From the NCBI RefSeq assembly GCF_001296025.1, contig NZ_LJHV01000010.1, positions 78,203-142,202 on the forward strand: DNA of 64,000 nt, given 5' to 3'. The notes beneath the pieces are model-generated. The model saw nothing but the letters and a program-made list of their open reading frames with translations, did not search any database and had not been told where the DNA came from. The translations under genes were made by a program, and so were the position numbers. This DNA comes from Porphyrobacter sp. AAP60 (GTDB taxonomy: Bacteria > Pseudomonadota > Alphaproteobacteria > Sphingomonadales > Sphingomonadaceae). Position 1 is the first letter of the stretch. The number at the start of each line of letters is the position of its first letter. Below are positions 24,481 through 34,567 of this stretch, piece by piece.

Positions 24481-26463
24481 CTAGCTGCTAGTCTGCCGCA
24501 GACCGCTTCTGCCGCGCGCGCGACAGCTGCTCAAGCGATTGCACAACTGTTCCAATGGCATTGGACGACCAAATAGATAGCCTTGCATTGCATGACAACC
24601 AAGGTCGCGCAGGATGTTCGCCTGCGCGGGGGTCTCGACCCCTTCTGCAATAATCTGCATTCCCAGCACGGACGCTAGACTGACTGCGCTAGAAACCAGC
24701 ATTCTCGACATGCTTTCTGGTTCAAGGCCCATAATCAGCGATTTGTCGATCTTGATGTGGCTGAAGCCGTAGGAATGAAGGTAGTCAAGGCTTGTGTAGC
24801 CAGTCCCGAAGTCATCGAGTGCGAAGGTTATCCCCTTGGCCCGGAGCGCTGACACAACGCGGATCGCGCGGTTGGGGTCGGTCACCAAAAAGCTTTCCGT
24901 TATTTCCAGTTTCAGCCTCTCGGGGGGGAACCCCGTTTTTTCGAGGATTTCCATAACGCTGACACCGAAGCTTGGGTGGCGAAATTGTGATGGAGTCACA
25001 TTCACACTCAGAATCAGACCGGGCAGAGGTCGTAGCTCGCGGCAAGCCCGCTCAAGTGCAAACAATCCAAGAGAATGAATTTGGCCAGTAGCTTCTGCAA
25101 TGCTGATGAACTCGGATGGCCATAACTCGCCCCGCGAGCGTCGGGGCCATCGCAGCAACGCCTCTGCTGCAACAATGGCACCGCTATGGGTGTCAACAAT
25201 GGGCTGATAGGCAACATCGAATTCCCCGTGTCGAAGTCCGCTTGCAATCTGCTTTTCGACATCAAGCCGCCGGAGGCGCCCTTTGTCGAGCTCGTCTGAG
25301 TATATGGCGATCTTTCCCTTCCCTTGCGTCTTGGCATGGTACATCGCCAGATCCGCCCGGCGGAGCAGCTCGCGAGGCGATGCCGACGCATCGATGTTGG
25401 CGGTGACGCCGATAGAGCCACCGACTTGCATAACATGGCTGTCGACAGTGACCGGCAGGGCAATTTCCTCAAGCAACCGCATGGCCAGAGTAACTGCCAT
25501 CGGCTGCGCTGACTCTTGTGTCTTGGAGGTATCGAGCAAGATCGTGAACTCGTCGCCGCCAACCCGCGCCAGTACACCTTGTTCTGGGCATTGCTGGCGT
25601 AACCGGTCCGCTATGGTGCGGATCAGTTCGTCGCCAGCCTGGTGCCCGTGCTCGTCATTGATCTCTTTGAAGCTATCGAGGTCGATAAACATCACCGCTA
25701 ACGTGCTGAGGCAATGGTGCTCATCGGCCTCGATCGCGTCGAGACGAGCCAGAAACTCTCGACGGTTCGGCAAACCCGTGAGCGGGTCACTGAAGGCAAT
25801 GCGGCGATTTTCGTCACTCAGACGTTCGGTTTCCAGTTGTCGAAGACGCAGGGCCTCTCGCGATTTCACCAGTTCGGAAAAAGAGCGATTGAAGCTGAGG
25901 GTTACCATTACCATGCCGGCGCAAACACATGCGAGCACCAGCGCTTGGGGAAGAAGCTGCCAGTCATCAACCCATGCAAAATACAGAGCGAAGGATACGG
26001 TGCTGATCAATGCTACCAGCATGGCCGCAGCCCGCAGTGTCATCAGGCAAAAGACTGTGCTGACCTGACTTAGTGCCAGAAAAAAGGTCAGATTGCTGCG
26101 TGAAACGACATCGGCATCCTGAAACACCCAGATAACCCAAGCATTGTAAGTGATCGTCATTACGATTGCTGCTGAGCACGTGCGCTTGAGATGAGCCGTA
26201 ATCTGGGCGTCCGACAGGTGACGGGTCTCGCTTTGCCTTGACCACCAGCGCGCCCGGACGAGTGCGACTGTGCAGATCGCGATCGGTGCGATCAAAGTCT
26301 GCAGGATCTGGCTCGGTTCAAACGAATAGAAAACGATCGCTAGGGTGTTGCACACCAAAATGGCGTACAACAGAGGGATATGGCCACAGAACGATTGAAA
26401 TTGCGCACGCGTCAAATCTGCGTCGCTCGTATCGAGCCTAAAGATTTGCAGCAATGCGGACAT
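24481..26463 (-). CDS. membrane GGDEF-EAL protein (c-di-GMP turnover)
   Basis: A 660-residue protein. Residues about 30-190 contain five or more membrane helices. A GGDEF domain follows (DPLTGLPNR, intact GGDEF at 302-306), then an EAL domain with EALLRW at 434-439, SVNVTPSQF, DDFGTGYTSLDYL near 551 and EGVET near 603. All main metal and catalytic motifs of both domains are present, so it may make and degrade c-di-GMP, with the balance set by the membrane sensor. It lies beside the EPS locus, which such proteins commonly control. Confidence 0.9.
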   Translation of the reverse strand: MSALLQIFRLDTSDADLTRAQFQSFCGHIPLLYAILVCNTLAIVFYSFEPSQILQTLIAPIAICTVALVRARWWSRQSETRHLSDAQITAHLKRTCSAAIVMTITYNAWVIWVFQDADVVSRSNLTFFLALSQVSTVFCLMTLRAAAMLVALISTVSFALYFAWVDDWQLLPQALVLACVCAGMVMVTLSFNRSFSELVKSREALRLRQLETERLSDENRRIAFSDPLTGLPNRREFLARLDAIEADEHHCLSTLAVMFIDLDSFKEINDEHGHQAGDELIRTIADRLRQQCPEQGVLARVGGDEFTILLDTSKTQESAQPMAVTLAMRLLEEIALPVTVDSHVMQVGGSIGVTANIDASASPRELLRRADLAMYHAKTQGKGKIAIYSDELDKGRLRRLDVEKQIASGLRHGEFDVAYQPIVDTHSGAIVAAEALLRWPRRSRGELWPSEFISIAEATGQIHSLGLFALERACRELRPLPGLILSVNVTPSQFRHPSFGVSVMEILEKTGFPPERLKLEITESFLVTDPNRAIRVVSALRAKGITFALDDFGTGYTSLDYLHSYGFSHIKIDKSLIMGLEPESMSRMLVSSAVSLASVLGMQIIAEGVETPAQANILRDLGCHAMQGYLFGRPMPLEQLCNRLSSCRARGRSGLRQTSS

Positions 26464-27665
26464 GATTGGCTATTTTGCTCCCAATACGACGTTTAATCCG
26501 TATTAAAGTCTAGACTCTTTTCAAGAAGTAAGCGCGTCGTCAAACATAGGTATGAACCTTGCCTGTTTGGTGAACACATTCACTAGATACTAATCGCTGT
26601 TTTTTACGTAGATCAACCACGGTGTTCTTAAACGACGGCAAAAGCGGGCTTTTTTGCGCGTCTCCTGCGAAGCCATGGTTCCCTAACTGAGCACAACCGG
26701 ATCGAATGACGATGTGCCGGGTAGAATGCCGAAATGAACGCACATTAGCGCCTTCTTTTGACTTGGCTTGGATTAGCCGCGACTGCCTTGACGAAGTCAT
26801 ATTGCCGCGCGCCAGCAGCAACCGGTGTGAACAGATTCAAGCTCGCCATCGATCCTGCTGAACACGTGTATCTGAGCTCCCGTGCTTTCTGCCAGAAGGT
26901 TAACTCCAGTTTATGCAGAAACTCTTAACTTGCGCGTCTGTCATCAAGGCTGACGGGTTTCAAAAGCTTGGCAGCGCAATGATCTGGTGTCCGCTTGGGG
27001 GCGCTGTCTCGCAAGCGGGTGCACCAGGTCTGGTGGCTGAGTCACCGGCGCAATCCTTCCCGCCTCCTGCTTAAACTCATGGGAATGCTTCATAATTTCG
27101 TCGGTCTAATATCGCGATCTTTAAGCGTACAGCTGACCGGTGCAAAACCGTTCCAAGTCCTGGTGTTTGCGACCGCGAAAATGTTACAAGCTGCCCCCTC
27201 CAGAGAGCGCGCGAGGATTATTTCAATCGATTCCCAAGCGATGTCGGGCGGATAACAAGCGGGAAAGCGCGACCTGAACGTCAACTGGTGTGCTACACGC
27301 AACGAAGCCAACATCTAGCTGCCCGATATCCCGAAGTTGTTTCAGATAATCTAGGATACCGAAGGGGGAAGAATCTTCCATGGCCGGGCAGTGCTACCAT
27401 CCGTTTTGACACACCCTAGAGTGGCGTACGCGACAACAGCCGCGCGGTTTTCAAACTCGGGACGGGAAACGGGCTCGATATCATCATTGCCGGTCCCCTC
27501 CGTGTGGCTGTGGGAATCCTTGCGTCCCGCCGGTTGGCAGCTATAGCGGCCGCGAGATCACACCTTGGCTAGGCACGTCCGTAATTTCTAGGCTAACGTT
27601 GGCAGTATATTTCACCGCCGTTTCGAAGTTTCCCATTTTGTGTGTACAAGTAGCGAGAACAGCGA
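26464..27665. other. 1.2-kb gap before the EPS locus
   Basis: No gene is recognised. Open frames of up to 93 codons on either strand have no ribosome-binding sites and poor composition. It separates the divergent GGDEF-EAL gene from gmd and presumably carries the promoter of the gmd-fcl operon. Confidence 0.4.
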
Positions 27666-28724
27666 ATGAAAACTGCGATTATTACCGGGGTGACGGGTCA
27701 GGACGGTGCCTATCTGGCCAGGCTATTGCTCGAGAAGGGCTATCAAGTTCACGGTATCAAGCGCCGTTCGTCCTCATTCAACACCGGGCGGATCGAGGAC
27801 ATCTACCAAGATCCACACGAGGAGCATCAGCGCTTCGTTCTTCACTATGGCGATCTAACCGATTCCACCAACCTGATCCGGATCATCCAGGAAGTTCGTC
27901 CCGACGAGATCTATAATCTGGCCGCTCAGAGCCATGTGGCAGTGAGTTTCGAAACACCGGAATATACTGCCAATTCCGACGCAATCGGCACCCTACGCCT
28001 GCTTGAGGCGATTCGCATCCTGGGCCTGGAAAAGACCTGTCGGTTCTACCAAGCCTCGACTTCCGAGCTCTACGGGCTTGTGCAGGAAGTGCCCCAGCGC
28101 GAGACCACGCCGTTCTATCCGCGCAGCCCCTATGCTGCGGCAAAGCTATATGCCTACTGGATTACGGTGAACTACCGCGAGGCTTATGGCTTGCACGCCT
28201 CAAACGGAATTCTCTTCAACCACGAGAGCCCGCTGCGCGGCGAGACCTTTGTGACACGCAAGATCACCCGGGCCGCTGCTGCCATTTCGGCGGGGCAGCA
28301 AGACAAACTCTACCTTGGCAACCTAGATGCCAAGCGCGATTGGGGGCATGCCAAGGAATATGTCGAGGGCATGTGGCTGATGCTCCAGCAAGAGGAGCCG
28401 GACGACTACGTGCTGGCTACAGGCGAAACGACTGAGGTGCGCGAATTTGTGCGCTGGGCATTCGAGGATGCGGGCATACCGGTGGAGTTTCGCGGAACAG
28501 GAATCGAAGAGAAAGGCTACTCGCTCGCGGACGGTCGATGCCTGATCGAGGTCGATTCGGCTTATTTTCGGCCGACCGAAGTCGATCTTCTCTTGGGCGA
28601 CCCGTCTAAGGCGCACCGCAAGCTCGGATGGCGGCATGAAACCAGCGTACGCGACCTCGCCCGAGAAATGGTGCTCGCCGATCTCGAGGTGATGCGCATG
28701 CAGGCTGCGATCCGGGATCAGTAG
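27666..28724 (+). CDS. gmd: GDP-mannose 4,6-dehydratase, copy 1
   Basis: A 352-residue short-chain dehydrogenase. It has the NADP-binding [15 protein letters not shown] at the N-terminus, the [18 protein letters not shown] segment specific to Gmd, the active-site STSELYG and YAAAK, and [15 protein letters not shown]. It converts GDP-mannose to GDP-4-keto-6-deoxymannose, the precursor of GDP-fucose and GDP-rhamnose. fcl follows after 6 bases, so the pair makes GDP-L-fucose. A copy alike at about nine residues in ten is at 41083. Confidence 0.95.
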   Translation: MKTAIITGVTGQDGAYLARLLLEKGYQVHGIKRRSSSFNTGRIEDIYQDPHEEHQRFVLHYGDLTDSTNLIRIIQEVRPDEIYNLAAQSHVAVSFETPEYTANSDAIGTLRLLEAIRILGLEKTCRFYQASTSELYGLVQEVPQRETTPFYPRSPYAAAKLYAYWITVNYREAYGLHASNGILFNHESPLRGETFVTRKITRAAAAISAGQQDKLYLGNLDAKRDWGHAKEYVEGMWLMLQQEEPDDYVLATGETTEVREFVRWAFEDAGIPVEFRGTGIEEKGYSLADGRCLIEVDSAYFRPTEVDLLLGDPSKAHRKLGWRHETSVRDLAREMVLADLEVMRMQAAIRDQ

Positions 28725-28730
28725 AAGATC

Positions 28731-29678
28731 ATGACCACTAGCTATTCACTTTCCGGCAAGCGGGTTTTTGTCGCAGGACATAAGGGGATGGCCGGGTCGG
28801 CGATCGTTAGGCGACTTGAGCGCGAAGGCTGTGTGCTTTTGACCGCAGAGCGTCCCGAACTGGATCTCATGGACCAAGCCCAGACCCGGGCCTGGTTTGC
28901 GGACCATCAGCCTCAGGCGGTCTTCGTTGCCGCCGCTAAAGTCGGGGGGATCCTGGCCAATGACAGCTTTCCAGCGGACTTCCTCTACGACAACCTGATG
29001 ATCGAAGCGAACATCATTGAGGCTGCGCATCGCAGCGATGTCGAAAAGCTCCTTTTTCTTGGCTCGTCTTGCATTTATCCTAAGCTGGCGGAACAACCGA
29101 TGGCGGAGGGCGCGCTCCTCACAGGCCCGCTTGAGCCAACCAACGAATGGTATGCGATCGCAAAGATTGCCGGGATAAAACTGGGTCAGGCTTTTCGCAG
29201 ACAGCATGGCCGAGATTTCATCTCGGCCATGCCGACCAACCTCTATGGGCCGGGGGACAACTTTTCACTGACGACTTCGCATGTTCTGCCGGCTTTGATC
29301 CGCAAGACGCATGAGGCAAAGCTGGAAGGTGCTGAGAGCATCGTGGTCTGGGGGACTGGAACCCCCCTCCGCGAGTTTCTACACGTCGATGACCTTGCGG
29401 ATGCATGTGTCTTTCTGATGAGGCATTATTCCGACCCTATGCATGTGAACGTGGGTTTCGGCGAAGATGTCTCGATCCTCGATCTGACTCGGATGGTGTG
29501 CGAGGTGATCGGATTTGCCGGAACAATCAGCCATGATTTGACCAAGCCCGATGGAACACCGCGCAAGCTGCTCGATTCGCGTAAGCTTCAAGCTATGGGC
29601 TGGCGGCCATCGATCAGCCTGCGTGAAGGGGTTCTGGCAACTTATCAATGGTATCTAGCGCATTTGGATGCGCACTAG
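28731..29678 (+). CDS. fcl: GDP-L-fucose synthase
   Basis: A 315-residue SDR enzyme. VFVAGHKGMAGSAIVRRLE is the Fcl-type nucleotide-binding start; LGSSCIYPK, NEWYAIAKIAG (Tyr and Lys of the catalytic set) and MPTNLYGPGDNF are family signatures. It epimerises and reduces GDP-4-keto-6-deoxymannose to GDP-L-fucose using NADPH. It follows gmd closely. Its presence shows the repeat unit, or another surface glycan, can contain L-fucose. Confidence 0.95.
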   Translation: MTTSYSLSGKRVFVAGHKGMAGSAIVRRLEREGCVLLTAERPELDLMDQAQTRAWFADHQPQAVFVAAAKVGGILANDSFPADFLYDNLMIEANIIEAAHRSDVEKLLFLGSSCIYPKLAEQPMAEGALLTGPLEPTNEWYAIAKIAGIKLGQAFRRQHGRDFISAMPTNLYGPGDNFSLTTSHVLPALIRKTHEAKLEGAESIVVWGTGTPLREFLHVDDLADACVFLMRHYSDPMHVNVGFGEDVSILDLTRMVCEVIGFAGTISHDLTKPDGTPRKLLDSRKLQAMGWRPSISLREGVLATYQWYLAHLDAH

Positions 29679-29900
29679 TGGATACGCACAAAAATTATGA
29701 GGGTCACACCTGACTGACGCGCAAGAATGCGAGATACAGCGGGCTTTTTAGTCGGCGGAATCTTCATTGTGCAAGAGGTGCCCGGCAGACAAAATGTGAA
29801 AAATGCGCGCATTATCCCACAGTTTGTGTTGAAATCCGCTTCCCGCACTTGGCAAGGGCTTGTCGAGATTGCCTAACCTGATGAATATTATAGATATAAA

Positions 29901-29970
29901 GTGACCATCAGCTAAGGGGCGCCGCGCCCCAAAATGGTGCCTTTTGGGGGTGGTCACCGAAAGCCTTTTT
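29901..29970 (+). promoter_or_regulatory. structured leader with mutually exclusive hairpins
   Basis: The 5' region of the gene at 30000 can form an outer stem GTGACCA (29901-29907) with TGGTCAC (29951-29957). Inside, two stems compete for the same CCCC (29927-29930): GGGGCG/CGCCCC at 29916-29930, and CCCCAAAA/TTTTGGGG at 29927-29949. A T6 run follows at 29965-29970. Competing stems before a T run are the layout of an attenuator or riboregulator. No known riboswitch class was recognised. Confidence 0.5.
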
Positions 29971-29999
29971 TGATATTGCAGTTCTGAAGGAGATTTTTC

Positions 30000-30338
30000 A
30001 TGCGCCTAGCATCTGTTGCCCTTGTTGGCTTGGTTCTCAGTACAACTCCCGCATTCGCCAGTCCTGCAGACTCGGCTCGCACTTCCGAAGCAAAGTGCGT
30101 TTCAAGCCTTGAGAAGGCGAAGGGCGCTTCGGGTTACAAAGTGGTTCGGGAGTGCCCCAAGGCAAAGGTTGTCAATCAGTCTGGTGCAGTAGCCATGGCG
30201 CGGCAGCCGGTTGAAGGCGAATCCAGCCTTAGTTCCGACGGTACTTCGGTGATCCTTTCGCTGTTTGCAGCGGCTGCAATTTTTGGTGGCATTTATGTTG
30301 CTGTTGATTCCGCTGACGGAAATCCGGCTTCGCCTTAA
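30000..30338 (+). CDS. small secreted or membrane-anchored protein in EPS locus
   Basis: A 112-residue protein with a signal peptide (MRLASVALVGLVLSTTPAFA), a short polar middle containing two cysteines, and a C-terminal hydrophobic helix, VILSLFAAAAIFGGIYVAV. GAAGGAG precedes the ATG. The family is not recognised. The fold plan (exported, then anchored near its end) and position just before the wza-like gene suggest an accessory envelope protein for polymer export. Confidence 0.7.
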   Translation: MRLASVALVGLVLSTTPAFASPADSARTSEAKCVSSLEKAKGASGYKVVRECPKAKVVNQSGAVAMARQPVEGESSLSSDGTSVILSLFAAAAIFGGIYVAVDSADGNPASP

Positions 30339-30507
30339 TCTTATCAGTGGTCATGTCTTGCATGGTCCCTGTAAGTAAAGTGCAATCGGCCTGTTTACAC
30401 GCGGTAGGGTCACGTAGTGATGTTTGCTGCCAAGCTGCTCCGAGGGGCAATCAGATCGTGAGCTGATTGCCCCCGTGCAGAGGGGCGATGCTAGAGATTG
30501 GCGGGTT

Positions 30508-31194
30508 GTGCAGAAGAATCTTTTATTTTTGATGGTTTCGCTAGGCGCGCTTTGTGGCTGTTCTACGTCGCGCTCTGACGAGGTGGTGTACAATCCGGAA
30601 GGGTTTGTGGCGCCTGATGCGCCGTTGATCGAAGCGTTGGCCAGCGACTACCGGATCGCCCCGCTTGACAAGCTCGCGGTGAATGTCTTTCAGGTCGAGA
30701 GGCTCTCGGGCGAATATCAGGTTGATTTAACAGGGCGGATCGTGATGCCGTTGGTCGGTGCTGTCGATGCTGTGAATCTAACAACCGATGAATTGCAAGA
30801 ACGTTTGAAGCAGCGCTTGTCTGTCGACTATCTGAAGAATCCTGACGTGACTGTTGGTGTAGTCGCGGCCACGGGCAGCAACATAACGGTCGAAGGCGCT
30901 GTCCGGCGACCTGGCCTTTACCCGAATTTCGGCACGATGACCTTGATCCAGGCGGTTGCAGTGAGCGGCGGGATGGACCCGACCGCAAACCCAAAGCGTG
31001 TTTTTGTATTTCGTCAGGTTGACGGCCGGAGAATGATTGCCGGGTTCGACCTGACCACGATCCGCAACGGACAAGAGCCTGACCCCGAAATATACCGCGG
31101 TGATATCATAATCGTACAGGGTTCGAAGTCGAAGGAGACTTGGCAGCAGGTCTTTCAGGGCGTTCAGACATTTGGCATATTTCGGCCAATCTGA
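30508..31194 (+). CDS. polysaccharide export outer-membrane lipoprotein (Wza-like)
   Basis: About 228 residues from a GTG at 30508. The lipoprotein signal is short and ends in LGALCGC (lipobox with Cys at 18, or 16). The Poly_export domain follows: YRIAPLDKLAVNVFQVERLS, GRIVMPLVG. Then comes an SLBB-type region, ITVEGAVRRPGLYP. Wza-family proteins form the outer-membrane channel of EPS secretion. It is shorter than E. coli Wza. The Wzc-like gene follows after 11 bases. An upstream in-frame GTG at 30475 is an alternative start. Confidence 0.88.
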   Translation: MQKNLLFLMVSLGALCGCSTSRSDEVVYNPEGFVAPDAPLIEALASDYRIAPLDKLAVNVFQVERLSGEYQVDLTGRIVMPLVGAVDAVNLTTDELQERLKQRLSVDYLKNPDVTVGVVAATGSNITVEGAVRRPGLYPNFGTMTLIQAVAVSGGMDPTANPKRVFVFRQVDGRRMIAGFDLTTIRNGQEPDPEIYRGDIIIVQGSKSKETWQQVFQGVQTFGIFRPI

Positions 31195-31205
31195 CAGGAT
31201 AATTC

Positions 31206-33410
31206 GTGACAAGCCAAGAACAGTTTCCCCTGCGTGATTCGCGCGGATCCTTGGTCGAGCATGGCGCTCATGGCCTAGCACCCTACGCCGCGGGATATCC
31301 GACTGACGACGATGCAGAAACTGAGTTCTCGATTAGCGAAATTCTTTCCGTTCTTTGGGAGAGAAAGTGGTGGATTGGGCTGGCCGCGCTAATCGGATTG
31401 GTCCTCGCTTTAGGATACTCACTGGCTAAGAGCCCGATGTACCGGGCGACAGCGACCATCGAACTCAACCCTCCGACCGTACCAGTTCTTTCGAATGGCG
31501 GCGAAAGCGGCGAGAATCTCGTCGTACCCACGACTGACCGCCAGTTTCAGGAAACGCAGCTCGGTATTCTTCGGAGCCGGGCATTGGCGGAGCGGGTGGT
31601 CCAGGACCTTAGCTTGGCTGGAGCAGTGCGACAGGAGGGGGCCAAAACGAGCGAGCAGAGCGTGAGTGATCTAGCGGCTTTAATTGCAGCTGATCTGACC
31701 GTGAGGCCATCGCCGGACAGTCGCTTGGTCGAATTAACCTATGTTTCGGACGACCCGCGCGAGGCGGCTAAGCTGGTAAACGGATTTGCCGCCTCGTTCA
31801 TTGACCTCACGCTGGATCGTAAATATGAGGCAACCACATCCGCGCGCAAATTTCTTGAAGGCCGTATCGCGGTTGTGCGCGATGAGGTCAACGATGCCGA
31901 GCGGCGGCTGGTGGCCTATGCCAAGCAAAACGGGATCATTGTGGTGCCGGGCAGTGATGGAAGCGGCAGCACTACCACGCTGACAGGAGAATCACTGGGC
32001 GCATTGAACGCCGCTCTCGCGAATGCACAGCAAAAACGTATCACAGCAGAGCAACGTTTTCGTCAGGCTGGCTCCCTGACCGATGGCGCAGCCAACGCAG
32101 CGGGACTTCGCCAAGAGAAAGCCGGTCTTGAGGCTGAATACCGCGAAAAATCGACTTACCTTCAAGATTCTTTTCCTGAGATGGCGCGCCTGAAAAGTAG
32201 GATTGATGAGCTTGATCGGCAAATCAGTCTCGAAAATTCGCGGGCAGCGGGAGCACTTGGCGCCGAATATCGTGCAGCGCTTGCCGAAGAGCAGGCGCTC
32301 CAAGCGAGGGTTTCGCAATTGAGTGGAAGTGCGCTGAGCGAGCGCGAAGATTCAGTCCAGTACAACATCCTTCAGCGCGAACTTGACACAAGCCGGTCGC
32401 TCTACGACGCTTTACTCGAGCGTTACAACGAAGTTGGCGTTGTTGAAGGCGTGGGCAGCGCGCAGGCCGCAATGGTCGACCAGGCCCAGGTGCCCTCGGT
32501 GCCGTTTGAGCCTTCGATCCTGCGCAATGTGCTTCTTGGGGTCCTGCTGGGGCTGGCACTAGGAAGCGGACTTTCCCTTCTCTATGACCGCTTGACCAAT
32601 ACCGTAAAAACGAAGGATGATCTTCGGGAAAAGCTTGGGATCGCAGCGCTTGGAGCCATTCCTCTGGCAGAAAAGGGGGCTTTTCTCGAAGAGGTGCGCG
32701 ATCCCTATTCGCAGGTCTACGATGCCTATGCGAGCCTGCGTACGGGGTTGCAACTGTCAACCCTGACCGGCTTTCCTCGGGTGCTTCTGGTCACGAGTTC
32801 GCGTCCGGAGGAAGGCAAGTCGAGTACGAGTTATTCGCTCGGGGTCCAGCTTTCCGATACTGGCAAGCGGGTGCTCCTGATTGATGCCGATATGCGCCGT
32901 CCATCCTTTTTGACGAGGCAGAGCGAGTTCGGCCTATCAACGCTTTTGACCACCCCATCGCGACTGTCGGAGCATCTAGTTGGAACGACCAGCGAAAACC
33001 TGTCTTTGCTCCCGAGTGGTCCGACCCCGCCCAACCCGGCCAATATCATCGTGGCCGTGCGGCTCGAAGCGATCCTCGCAGAGGCGCGTGAACTTTTCGA
33101 TCACATCATCATCGACGCACCGCCGGTGGCAAATTTTGCCGATGCTATCCTTCTGGCCATGAGCAGTGACGGAGTGCTGTTTGCGATTGAAAGCGGAAAG
33201 ACACGCACGACCGTGGCACGTGCGGCGTTGTCGCAGCTTCGTATGGCGAAAGCCAACCTGCTCGGAGGGACTCTGACCAAAGCCAGCGGGCGCGCCGTCG
33301 ACTACGGCTATGGCTATGGCACCTATTACAGCGGCACGCAGCGCAGCAGCGAAACGAGTATCCAAATCGCCGAATATCTCGACGAACCTGCTCAGCGGCA
33401 CCAAACCTGA
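31206..33410 (+). CDS. chain-length determinant and BY-kinase (Wzc-like)
   Basis: A 734-residue inner-membrane protein. A Wzz domain spans the two membrane helices (residues about 55-75 and 438-458) with a periplasmic coiled-coil stretch. The cytoplasmic tyrosine-kinase domain has Walker A SSRPEEGKSS near 530, Walker A' LLIDADMRRP near 558, and Walker B HIIIDAPPV near 632. A tyrosine-rich tail, DYGYGYGTYYSG, lies near 700. Known BY-kinases autophosphorylate this tail and cycle to set polymer length, with Wza. GTG is the start codon. It belongs to a tight operon with the export lipoprotein and the next two genes. Confidence 0.93.
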   Translation: MTSQEQFPLRDSRGSLVEHGAHGLAPYAAGYPTDDDAETEFSISEILSVLWERKWWIGLAALIGLVLALGYSLAKSPMYRATATIELNPPTVPVLSNGGESGENLVVPTTDRQFQETQLGILRSRALAERVVQDLSLAGAVRQEGAKTSEQSVSDLAALIAADLTVRPSPDSRLVELTYVSDDPREAAKLVNGFAASFIDLTLDRKYEATTSARKFLEGRIAVVRDEVNDAERRLVAYAKQNGIIVVPGSDGSGSTTTLTGESLGALNAALANAQQKRITAEQRFRQAGSLTDGAANAAGLRQEKAGLEAEYREKSTYLQDSFPEMARLKSRIDELDRQISLENSRAAGALGAEYRAALAEEQALQARVSQLSGSALSEREDSVQYNILQRELDTSRSLYDALLERYNEVGVVEGVGSAQAAMVDQAQVPSVPFEPSILRNVLLGVLLGLALGSGLSLLYDRLTNTVKTKDDLREKLGIAALGAIPLAEKGAFLEEVRDPYSQVYDAYASLRTGLQLSTLTGFPRVLLVTSSRPEEGKSSTSYSLGVQLSDTGKRVLLIDADMRRPSFLTRQSEFGLSTLLTTPSRLSEHLVGTTSENLSLLPSGPTPPNPANIIVAVRLEAILAEARELFDHIIIDAPPVANFADAILLAMSSDGVLFAIESGKTRTTVARAALSQLRMAKANLLGGTLTKASGRAVDYGYGYGTYYSGTQRSSETSIQIAEYLDEPAQRHQT

Positions 33411-33412
33411 CG

Positions 33413-34567
33413 ATGAGAGCGTTCCGGCTTGCCGTTCTCGGTCCGGTTATATGCGGACTGTTTTTGCTTTCGGGACTGTCTTTCGTCTGGTCACCTTCCG
33501 GTTCCTGGCCCACCGCTTCAGGTGAAACCAAGCTGATCCATCCTTCGCGCCAGCTGCGGCAAGTTACTTCGCGTCTATCCGAGTCGGGAGCCGCGGAACT
33601 CTCCGGGATTGTTGACGAAGCGACCTCTGTGCTTCGCAAGGCTCCGCTAGAAGCGGACCCCTTCATCATTGCTGCATTAGCGCGCTATAACGAGCAGCAA
33701 TACGCTGAATCCCAGGCGCTGCTCGAAATTGCTCGCAGACGCAATGCCCGCTCGCGCGAGGCGCGATACCTAGCTGTCGACGCCGCGATCGCCCTCGGCG
33801 ACATTGATGCTGCCGTCAGGGATTTGGAGGCGCTTCAGCAGCTTGCGCCTCAAAACCGCGAACTGTCTTCGGAGATACTGGTTCTGCTTGCCGGTCATCC
33901 TGAAACCAGCAAGTCGGCAATGGGCGCCTTGCAGTCAGACAAAACCAAGGGGATGGTCCTCGCCGAGTTAGCGCGTTCAGGCGCGGAACCATCCGTGCTG
34001 CTAGACGCGATCAGGGTTGCAAAGGCGGCAGATGCCCTCGCGGGAGATCCGGCGACTATTGGAGCGATTGTGCGTCCATTGGTCCAAGCAGGAAACGTCG
34101 ATGCAGCCTATCAGGTGTGGTCGGCATTGACCGCAAATGCAGCGGCCCGACCGCGTTTGCTACGGGATGGCGCATTCGAACAGGATCTTCCGCCCCCTTT
34201 TGGCTGGGAATTGCCATCCGGCCGCGATGCCTATGCTGCCCGGCAATCGCCCGGCCTTGCCGGCGAGACCTATGGCCGCCGTAATGCGCCGCTCGCGCGT
34301 CAGCTCCTCACGCTTCCGGCAGGTGCCTATCGGCTCGTTGTAACTGCTTCTCGGGCCAATGACCTAGTGCAGGCGAATGTGCGTTGCTTCCCCGCCGAGG
34401 AGATTGCGCGGCTGGGCATCGAACGCACGGGGACCAATGAGACTAGCTTTGTCGTATCGGGTAACTGTCGTGCGCAGTGGCTCGAAGTGAATGCCCGCGC
34501 AAGCGATCCTCCCCGAAGCGGGGCATTCCGGATCGAAACAATCATGATCGTCGAGAGCGGAGCATGA
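33413..34567 (+). CDS. TPR-like EPS-locus protein
   Basis: A 384-residue protein with a signal anchor (residues 8-28). Residues about 55-250 are helical repeats of tetratricopeptide type, for example AALARYNEQQYAESQALLEI and EARYLAVDAAIALGDIDAAV. The C-terminal 130 residues look like a beta sandwich. It starts 2 bases after the Wzc-like stop, and its own stop overlaps the next start (ATGA). TPR proteins of this kind accompany O-antigen ligase-like genes in sphingomonad EPS loci; the exact role is unknown. Confidence 0.72.
   Translation: MRAFRLAVLGPVICGLFLLSGLSFVWSPSGSWPTASGETKLIHPSRQLRQVTSRLSESGAAELSGIVDEATSVLRKAPLEADPFIIAALARYNEQQYAESQALLEIARRRNARSREARYLAVDAAIALGDIDAAVRDLEALQQLAPQNRELSSEILVLLAGHPETSKSAMGALQSDKTKGMVLAELARSGAEPSVLLDAIRVAKAADALAGDPATIGAIVRPLVQAGNVDAAYQVWSALTANAAARPRLLRDGAFEQDLPPPFGWELPSGRDAYAARQSPGLAGETYGRRNAPLARQLLTLPAGAYRLVVTASRANDLVQANVRCFPAEEIARLGIERTGTNETSFVVSGNCRAQWLEVNARASDPPRSGAFRIETIMIVESGA

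Noticed and set aside
26995..27255. 86-codon plus-strand frame before the EPS locus
   Set aside because: No start signal and no recognisable features; left within the gap description.
27238..27262. lac-operator-like GGATAACAA string
   Set aside because: Short chance match without symmetry or a nearby promoter.
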